64,000 nucleotides of DNA from Owenia fusiformis (Eukaryota > Annelida > Polychaeta > Sabellida > Oweniidae). Below the pieces are notes generated by a model. That model did not search any database and was not told the origin of the DNA. It was given only the letters and a program-made list of their open reading frames with translations. Position numbers and translations under genes: made by a program. Positions 55,690 through 64,000 of the stretch are shown one piece after another. The DNA is taken from assembly GCA_903813345.2 (NCBI GenBank), contig CAIIXF020000005.1:5545375-5609374 (forward strand). Reading direction: 5' to 3'. The first letter of the stretch is position 1. Every line of letters starts with the position of its first letter.

Positions 55690-57864
55690 TAGAGAACAAT
55701 AGAAAAAATAAACAACAGTTCATTCTATTGTGTTGCTACCTAAGTGGGATTTAAGCTTCACACTTCATCTAAGCCTCAGGACTCATGGTTCACCCGTAAC
55801 GTATTTTCCACGCTCATAGTTATGCCGTGGAGAATATTTTATTCCAGATTTATTTATGTAACTGGACATAAAATACTGAATACTATATTATAAATACTGA
55901 ACAATGTGACCGTGCAACCAACTTGTGTCTTGTTCGTGTTGTTTTGGTTGTCTAATTATATTTACATTAATTACAAATTTATTTATTTATTTAAAAGCAG
56001 TTGATGTTGGTATATAGTGTCTGGATAAAATGGGAATAATTGGAGAATAGAAAAGGGGCCGAAAAGTGTTCGCATCTTTAGAGGTGTTCGAATACACAGG
56101 TTTTACTACATTGAGTAAACATTATCAGTCATCTGGTCTGGCAGAATAATAACAAATGTTGATCAGTAACAGTCAGTACGGTTTTAACAGTATAGAATGA
56201 ATATCCTCCTCTAATATAAATCCTACGAACCTTATCATCAATAATTTTATGAAAAGCGTGAATCATAACATCTGTTGCATCTCCATATTTAATAGTCGAT
56301 ATAGCGCAGAATCAAAATAAAAACTCGGAAAATCGTTTTATTTAAGTAAAGATGTCGCGTTGAACAAGACCATGAGTTGTGTAAAGATATGTTCAATCAT
56401 CGATAGTCATTGAATAACGTTAAAAATAATGAGAAACGTTACAAAATTTGGGAACCTCAGAAAGAAGAATCAGAGATGTTTTATATGTCTCTGGAATAAT
56501 GTACCCAAAAACCTCGGTATTAAAAACATGAGTGCGGTCGCTTTTGGGTAAAGTGTTTAGGCCGAGAGAAACATGTGTATCTCCCGCGGGACCACCCCCC
56601 CCCCTACTCCCCCTCCCAATATAGTTGTGATATTACCCCTCCTTGTTTGTGAAACCTCCTCATTTTAGGCTGAATCATCTATTCCGCATGTAAATACTTA
56701 TTATTCGTTCGACGTTCTTGTTTTCTACGATTGAAGATGCTATGTCGGATATATCATATTTGATAATTGATTCAAATCGATAAAGCAATTTGTATCTATC
56801 ACATTCTTGTTGAAACTGTCAGGGGATGGTGATATTTATTGCTCCCTTGACCAAAATATTGGTAGATTTGACATGTTACTATATGTTTGGTATGATTCCC
56901 GATATGGTTCCTACCTAAATACGAGTATAATCGATAGCATATCTGATTTTTATATTAGATGGCGCACTAAAATCGTGATACTTTTGTAGAATTTTGGGTA
57001 CGACAATCCATAAATGACGATAGATTTTAAGACATCACTAACATGACTTACAACTACCGGATCGCCATGGCCAGTTCCCTCACCTGCCACATGACTGACT
57101 ACGCCCATGTGGGTTTACAGCCGTACACGATTTTTGGGACAGAAATCCAAGATGGCCACTACAAGATCTACCAAGCATGACTAGAATATCCATGAATGTT
57201 TAACATCAAGTCATCAAAGGGTTTGGTTGGAAACAGATAGACCGGAGTTTCACGCCAATTTGCCCATGGTCATTTATTTGAACATCAACATGAGCGTTCT
57301 TACGAAAGCTTTCAAATAAATGCCCGTGGGATATAAACGCTCAATAAGCATATTAGCAAGAAACTATTGTATCGCAAGCACTCTTATCATCGTGTATAAT
57401 TTTGTAGTACAATAGACAAATATACAAAATTAAAAGGGGGACAAGCAACAGCTCGAGACAAATCCTAATACGTAGTAAGATCAGAAAAATGAAATCTAAT
57501 AGATACAGAGAATTTCATTTTGTATTATAACAGTGACGTAAGTTGCCGCCAGGAATATTACCAAATAAAAGAGTATGGCTCATTATGATTTGACACCCAA
57601 GGTAGGGGAGTATTAGGGTGTTAATTGGTTATGATTGGTGATACCTAATACATCTTGGATTACCAAAGGTATGAAGTGCTCAACCATGATTTCATATTTA
57701 TGATTGGAATCAAACTGGTAAGTGAGAACTGATCCCCGGGAACTGATCATACCCGTGAGTTGGTGCTAAGAGGTGTTTATCATTTTAACACATTTCACAA
57801 CTTTATTTATATTAGTCTGCACATATCTACCAGCAATACAGCATACAACATAATAAAAAGAGTA
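55690..57864. other. Intergenic upstream to the SREB gene 3' end
   Basis: A polyC run lies at 56595-56604. A short + strand frame (57043-57180, 45 aa) has a protein-like composition but contains CCAAGATGGC, common in repeats. An imperfect inverted repeat runs from 57267 to 57330. A polyadenylation signal for the SREB-like gene (TTTATT, AATAAA on -) is at 57802-57807. Confidence 0.4.
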
Positions 57865-59112
57865 TTAAAATTGATCATTTTCAGTATAAGCATCGTCTCT
57901 ACGGGATGTGTATCCATGTTGTGATCTCGGCTTCATTAACGTCTTGCGGAATGTCTTGCAATAAGTAATATAGACAGTCGGTGTCACGGCTACTTGAATG
58001 TAAGTCAGCCACGTAGCAACTGATATAAATATATCCGGGATAGATTGCTCACTGGCCACATCGAAGAGATACCAATAATTCATCACCATGTAGGGTCCCC
58101 ATAGTAAGATGAATGTACCAGTTACCAGGAGAAACATCCGGGTGAGTTTCTCATTTCGGCGTGCTTTGTATTGTCTCATTCTTGTCTGGGTCGCCTGTGG
58201 AATGGCCTGAAGTGCTATCACTCCTCGATTGGTTGGCATTCGTACCCCAAAACCGTTCAGCCATGTCGCTACTGCTTGCGCATTTGCCCCTGGACCGAAG
58301 AAATTCCAAGTCGAGCTTCTCATTGGTAAATGTCCAAGAGGACGCATGCGTCGATGCGCACGCATAAATTGGAATATCCGAAGATAGATGCAAAAAACTG
58401 ATGTTAGAATGACAAGGTAAATTAACATAAACCCTAATGTGTCATTGTTCTTGTAATAGCGATGCTCAAAAGTACACTGTGCCTCCAATTTCACGTATCG
58501 ATACGTCCCCAAACCAAACACCGGTGGGAATGCCATCATAAAAGACATAAGCCAACATATGACGACCAAGATCACACAAGCTACACCCTTTAATCGTTTC
58601 TTGTGGAACTTGTGGTGAAGTACTGCAACGTGTCTATCAACTGCAATAATGAACAAACCAAACAGAGCACCGAAGATAAACAAGGTATTTGCAAAAGCAA
58701 GGAGGGTACAACCCTCAGTGCCAAATACCCATTCGTATTTATTGAGCATGGTTACAAGAACGAACGGGATACATAGCGTTGTCCTCAACAAAATAGCAAT
58801 TGATAAGTTCATCATGTTGTAGAAAGGAGATCTATGTAGGCTCGTATTTCGTATTGTGTTGACAATGACAAGCAAATTAGACGCCACGCCCGTTCCAATA
58901 ATCAGCACGAGGATGAGACAGCTGAGCACCGGAACCTCAAGTTCGTTTTCTACATCCATTTTCTCGGTACTCACATCGTATGTTACGTTAACAAGCACAC
59001 TCGCGTCTGTGCTGACAGCCACAGCGACGTAGGGAGGTGGCGGGTCCATTGTTCGGTTTGCGTGGTCCATTATTGGCGCACTATCAATTAATGTCTCCAT
59101 TTTTGAGCTCAT
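57865..59112 (-). CDS. SREB-family-like orphan GPCR (GPR27/GPR85/GPR173-like)
   Basis: 415 aa from ATG 59112-59110 (or 59100). The frame is open further up to a GTG at 59166 and then meets a TGA. It matches SREB receptors in TLHRSPFY at the TM1-TM2 turn, MAFPPVFGLGTY and CTFEHR..KNNDTLGFML in TM4-TM5, and WNFFGPGANAQAVATWLNGF (about 269-288) in loop 3, then LLWGPYM in TM6. These very conserved vertebrate SREB receptors are mostly neuronal and have no established ligand. Oddities: the TM2 acidic position is Ile, DRY is DRH (159-161), and NPxxY is TPTVY (377-381). Cys135 and Cys213 can form the usual disulphide. A TTTCCAG acceptor 5' of the ATG (about 59210) suggests a spliced 5'UTR. Confidence 0.85.
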   Translation of the reverse strand: MSSKMETLIDSAPIMDHANRTMDPPPPYVAVAVSTDASVLVNVTYDVSTEKMDVENELEVPVLSCLILVLIIGTGVASNLLVIVNTIRNTSLHRSPFYNMMNLSIAILLRTTLCIPFVLVTMLNKYEWVFGTEGCTLLAFANTLFIFGALFGLFIIAVDRHVAVLHHKFHKKRLKGVACVILVVICWLMSFMMAFPPVFGLGTYRYVKLEAQCTFEHRYYKNNDTLGFMLIYLVILTSVFCIYLRIFQFMRAHRRMRPLGHLPMRSSTWNFFGPGANAQAVATWLNGFGVRMPTNRGVIALQAIPQATQTRMRQYKARRNEKLTRMFLLVTGTFILLWGPYMVMNYWYLFDVASEQSIPDIFISVATWLTYIQVAVTPTVYITYCKTFRKTLMKPRSQHGYTSRRDDAYTENDQF

Positions 59113-59219
59113 CTTTTGTCCAGTAAAAACCACTCCAGGTTGTGTTGAACGTGTTTCATGCCACACGTAACTCGGTCATATTTCTGTCCAATTTCTGGAA
59201 ATGACAAAAGTGTCGTATT

Positions 59220-61894
59220 TACATTTAGGTTATTTTTGTGCAACGTGTGTAATAATACGAATTGGGTTTGGTGATGTCTTGGTGATATAAAGCATGGGTG
59301 TGCAGGTCCACTGCTTTGGGCTTCATCGGATCATGAAGTACAAGGAGCACTATAGTGTATTTATTGCATCAATATTCGTAACATTAATAGCTTCGGTTTT
59401 TACCCCACGGAATAAGTTAAACCGAACATAAACAAAACCGGTTACAACAAATGAGACCTACTTTCCCACATATAATTGACTCAGTCATTCTGTGCTGATA
59501 GTTGAATTCGATGCACACTGTCACAGTTGAACATCAAAGTAGCAGCACACATTCTGCGTGACATTCATTATTGCTTACAATTGTGGAATTCAAAACCGTC
59601 TCCTGGTCTCTCTTAATTACAATTTCGCCTTGACATTGGCATGAGCGATACGTGAAAACGGGAAAATGGTATTCTATAAATGATGACTTTTTATTCACGG
59701 TTATTTTTGTGGTTGTTCGTAAGAATTTGATTATAGAATTACGTATTCAGTTTTTGAACTCATGTTCGACTTCCAAGGTGTTCGAGCAATAAGTTGGAAC
59801 AACGGAAACCTTGTGAATCAAGATATGATTTTACACGATCAGAGTCAGAATCATGCTCCATTACCGTTGATCGTGTTTATCAAAGGTGTCCCTAAATATT
59901 CAGTTTAGTGATGAGCGTTGTTGTATCTGATCACGAGACTCCTTTAAAAGCCATGATAAATGGCTAATTATAGCATAGGGAAATATTATACTTATTAGAT
60001 TAATTTATCTTTTGTTACTATGGTAACTAAAGCTCGCCAAAGGAGATTGTTCATCAGTTCTCATATGATCTCAAACAATGCAATTAACTGATCCGTGTAC
60101 TGTACTGTTATCTCGCACGCTCTGTTATTTCACTCACAGTTATCTCGCCCTCTTCTATTTTAGACCTTTATAATATGATATATTTAACATGATATTTATA
60201 TTCAGGATCACTGAATAAGACCTCATTTTACTGGCATAGACGTGCGTAAGGCAAGAGAGGCAATTTCCTCACCAAACATTTACATAAACATGGATATTAA
60301 GACATTTTTTCAATTAACATTATCGAAATGAAGTGCAAATGGATGATATCGTTTTGCCTCGCCCATTTACATTTGCCTCGCCAAATGTGTCATATTGATG
60401 TACTGTTGTGGTACAGCCCTCCTACTGTCAAAAATTCTTTCAAAATCATGCAGTTTTCACCATTCTTAATTTTGGGCCGAGGTTGTCAAACGTTAACCCC
60501 CTAGAATATTTAGGAAAGTGAACCCCCTTTGGCTGGCTAAGGGCCTAAAATCAGCTACACAACAATCTGATTGGTTAATCACTACACTGCCCCCGGACAC
60601 TGCCACCATGATAAACCATGACATCTCGTTTCTTAGATCAGTCATATTTCTGGTTTAAACAGAGTGATGTTACGAGAATCAGAAAGATGCACTGCCATAC
60701 TCATTCACATGTTCACAACTGATGTTCATGATATTTCAACTGCAACAGAACGAAATACAGGTCTTGTCCGACCAAACTGGTTGTAATTAGGACAGTATTT
60801 CAATCCTACCCTCTGGATATTAGGGTAAAAGGAGGAAACGGTTCATACTAATCTATTCAATTGGTTTTACTCGCATCATTTATATCAAAAAGGTCATTTC
60901 CTATCATTAAACATCAACTGCCTTTACTAGATCACTAAAAGGAACATTATTTTAACTGATTTACAGGCCCTGTGCAAAGTAAGAAAATATAATTTAATCA
61001 TTCAATTATTGCGTTTCATCATGGGCTTTCAAGAGAGAGTGTGAGGTATCCTTGGTTATGACAGAGGAAGATATAGTGAGCATAATAACGGACTTATTCC
61101 TTGGAATGTAAAAATCTCTTGAAACCCATGGTCTCATGACTTGAACAACTATTTAAAATGTGACTTTTGAAAATAAACTTAGCATTATATCTTCTTTACT
61201 CCATTGAATAGATCGGGTAAAGGTTATTTCAACCATTCAATCTATGATTTTTTAAAACTTGAACAGCTTTTTGAAAGATTTGTGATGTCACATACACTGT
61301 GATGTCAGGTGGCAAGAATTGTCATTTTTTCTCGGACAAATATTATCTAAATATGATAAACATTCAAAATAAAGTCATATTTCTGCCTTTGTTGGCCTAT
61401 CTAGGTTGAAAATAAGTTATGAAATAAATTCACAATTTTTCGAACAAAAATTCCTTCAAAATCATTAAATTGAACATCCCACATTTTGATTATTTGGACT
61501 GTATTTTTGTATGCCCGCGGTGCTAGTGAATTTGGTAATATTTTAATGGGTTTTCGCCCCAGGTATCACTAAAAAGAACAATAAGCCCCGCTGTGAAAAT
61601 TACATGCTCGTGTGTTTTCAACAAAAATAGTTCATCCAAGTGCACTTACACTCACATAATTATGAAAGACATCACGATTTATTGCAATCAAAATCCTGTG
61701 GTGCACTAGTAACTATATAGGCGACGCGGTTGACACGCGCGGCCGTTTACCGACAAGAGTGTCACATCGTAATTAGTGGTGTAAGAGCGCTTGGATGAGC
61801 TGTTTTTTTTTTGAAAACGTGTGAGCATGTAATTTGCAACGCAGGGGCTCATTGTTCTTTTTCATGATACCTACGGGAAAAACTTATTAGATAT
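59220..61894. other. Intergenic upstream of the SREB-like gene
   Basis: Contains a dispersed polyC-family copy at 60415-60545 and a shorter relative at about 61435-61515. No other gene is supported. Confidence 0.4.
60415..60545 (+). repeat. Dispersed polyC-family repeat, copy
   Basis: Has TTCTTTCAAAATCATGCAG, TTTTCACCATTCTTAATTTT and GTTGTCAAACGTTAACCCCC. It lacks the C-run of the other copies. Confidence 0.6.
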
Positions 61895-62610
61895 TAGAGA
61901 GGTTAAGCAAGACGATTTTTATGACGCGAACCGCAAACGTAAACCTTTACGTTCCCGTATACGTACTATGAACAAACGTGCTTTAAGCTGAGCACTTTAG
62001 ACGTAACGCAAACGCAAACCTCGAAATGATTTTTTTTCTTTTTCTTAGCGGCGTTTCGTTTTATTTTCTACTTTAAAAGTATAAAAAGATTACTTTATTG
62101 ACAAAGGAGATGTTTCACACCCTGGTAGTGTTCTATGACATCTTGAATCTTACAAAATACAACTGGACGCAATAATATCTTTAAAGCAAGTCTTCAAGGC
62201 ATTCATAGTTTTATTACTATGGTGTCACAATATGTATAAAGAATTGGGATGAGTTGACATGTGGGTAATTGCAATTGCATGTAATCTCATCAGATTTTAC
62301 ATATGGAATGGGTGCCTCAATATTCAAGTTATATTTGATTAGATTGGACACAAATGATCTCGATATATACACAGATTTGTGTCAAACATATTTATGTATT
62401 CGACCTATATCATATTTATCTCAATCGAACTTGATAAAGTATGAAAAATCCTTTACGGAACGACCTACCTAGACTTTGATTTTTCACGTTTGGATGTACG
62501 TAAACCGGGAAATAAATAGAACAATATGACGTCACATCCTGAGAAAAACCTGCGCGCGCCTTCCCGTTCGCGGTTTACGTTGTAAAAAGTGGTGTTGCTT
62601 AACCTCTCTA
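61895..62610. mobile_element. MITE of about 0.72 kb with TAGAGAGGTTAAGCA ends
   Basis: The left end TAGAGAGGTTAAGCAAGACG is the reverse complement of the right end around TGCTTAACCTCTCTA (62596-62610). Both ends carry an AACCGCAAACG/CGTTCGCGGTTT block further in (61929-61940, 62567-62578). ATT follows or precedes each end, compatible with a short target duplication. Internal frames are short. Confidence 0.7.
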
Positions 62611-64000
62611 TTATGTAATATACTTGCGCCGCGATCAGTTCAAAAACGCAGTCTTGGTAAGACTGTTATATTAGCCAAAGTTCTTTAAACTTGTATGGGG
62701 TCTTTAACAAAATTTTCAATATGATGTTGTTCAGCTATCACTTATATCACCCACTTCCCATCCCATTGAAAACAACATTTTCAATTAATACTCCAGTACG
62801 TTAAATGGCTATGACACTTTCATGTCAAATCGGGACTTAGTATGATAAAGTTAAATTAAAATGTAAACGATTAACGTAGCAGACTTTCCAAATATATAAG
62901 CAATGTTGTAATGTTGTAGTTTCCCATCATCTTTAGAAGCTAAAAACAAGTAACATTTTCACTTGAACAACTGTCCACCAATGTGTTTTTATTCCCAATA
63001 TACAATATACAATATCAGGGTTGATCCAATATAATATATCAAAATAAGATAAAGGATACCTTGCAAAACTAATGAATTACTTTTTGAAATTGCTGAGACA
63101 TGATAGTAGAATGTTTTAACTTTCAAAATGAAAATTAATCATTGAACTATGAATAGAACTATGGGTTTGCCCATTGGTTTTTCTCTTAGTAATAAATTGT
63201 GATTTTAATGAAACAAAGACAAAGCAAGGAATGATGACTTTCGGACTAGCATCTCGCTATCCGCTGAATCTAGGTTTAACATGACATGGCGTGTAAGTGT
63301 CTCATCATTCCATGTATTTGCTTCAGATCTAATTATTCTCCTCTTATTGAAATCTCTGAGAGTCTGTAATCAAATCAGGATAAGTCGACGGAAGCACCGT
63401 TAAAATCCACAGTAATTTGATCTCTTTTATCTTTTCCTAAAAAGCTGCTACTGAGCATCCAGTCGCCAATCATGGGAATTATATTACTGATACTAACATA
63501 AAGGACCGCGGAAGATAATGTGATATCTTTGGGTTTCAAATTGCATGTTTTAAATAACCAAGTGACAACTTCAGAATCACGGAATTGTTTAAGCTTCTAA
63601 GTTACTCAAAGTTTGGCATCACCCTGTGAGTCGGGCTGAAAACCCCGTCCGGCACACTCAAATACCCCTATACCCCTAGACAAATTTTAGTCTGAAAAGC
63701 AAAATTAGCAGCCATCTCGTACAATTATTCATAGTCGTCGCGATAACTGTCACATAGTTTAAGCAGGACTTCATAAAAAATGGTATCATTTTATGGTCAC
63801 CGGTCTACCATGACCACAAGTGATGACATATTATGGTCTGTGGACAGTGTTCGGCGTTCGGTGGTTGGTGTTCGGCGTTCGGCGTTCGGCGTCTGTAAGA
63901 AATGGCAAGTGATGACAATTTTTCATGTTAATCCCTCGTTATTGTTGTTGTGATTAATTACACTCTGAGTTTATGTTTCAGGATTCCTTTGAACTTATAC
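62611..64000. other. Intergenic to window end
   Basis: A GTTCGGC-type short tandem repeat lies at 63848-63894. The window ends with TATGTTTCAG at 63974-63983, which could be a splice acceptor of an unseen + strand gene. No exon can be verified. Confidence 0.35.
63848..63894 (+). repeat. GTTCGGC short tandem repeat
   Basis: GTTCGGC occurs about six times within 47 bases, with variants GTTCGGTG and GTTGGTG. Confidence 0.85.

Noticed and set aside
59112-59166. Upstream extension of the SREB-like receptor
   Set aside because: The codon at 59166-59164 is GTG, and a TGA lies just upstream; eukaryotic initiation is more likely at ATG 59112 or 59100.

Overview
This window is AT-rich, intron-containing animal nuclear DNA with no bacterial, organellar or CRISPR-like features. 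The gene set (a 5-HT4-like amine receptor, an SREB/GPR85-like orphan receptor, a rolling-stone-like membrane protein, a coiled-coil MAM secreted protein and a DUSP/BTB fusion) together with abundant DNA-transposon relics and a LINE suggests a marine invertebrate deuterostome. A hemichordate is my best guess, but nothing in the sequence proves the phylum.

Layout. 35-301: last coding exon of a lysine-rich, nucleolar-type protein on the + strand. 302-14860: gene-poor and repeat-dense, with two 1.3 kb direct repeats (1959-3256 and 9817-11128) enclosing about 0.53 kb tandem units present in both orientations, a 2.26 kb DNA element (4312-6567), a MITE (6820-7289) and an 850 bp near-perfect palindrome (12562-13411). 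14930-29715: five-exon + strand gene for a secreted coiled-coil plus MAM protein, with a 9.8 kb repeat-filled first intron. 29716-34128: intergenic, with a 516 bp foldback element (31782-32297). 34129 to about 39340 or beyond: a near-intact LINE on the - strand whose ORF1 and ORF2 are in one frame, separated by a single TAG. 40768-43360: TATA promoter, probable 5'UTR exon and single-exon 5-HT4-like receptor on the + strand. 44702-47447: DUSP-UBL-coiled-coil-BTB gene on the - strand. 49234-53799: four-exon rolling-stone-like gene on the - strand. 54733-55571: TTAA-flanked element. 57865-59112: single-exon SREB-like receptor on the - strand. 59113-64000: intergenic with MITEs and short tandem repeats.

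Exon structures were built by hand from splice consensus, phase agreement and domain continuity, and all junctions used are phase-consistent. The genes do not form an operon or obvious pathway; both GPCRs suggest neural or sensory signalling but are independent loci.

Most interesting items: the DUSP-UBL-BTB fusion (a deubiquitinase-type N-terminus on a KCTD-type BTB domain) with a duplicated, in-frame 3' splice site; the LINE amber codon between ORF1 and ORF2; the loss of canonical GPCR switch residues in the SREB-like receptor; and the family of foldback elements with 5-bp target duplications.
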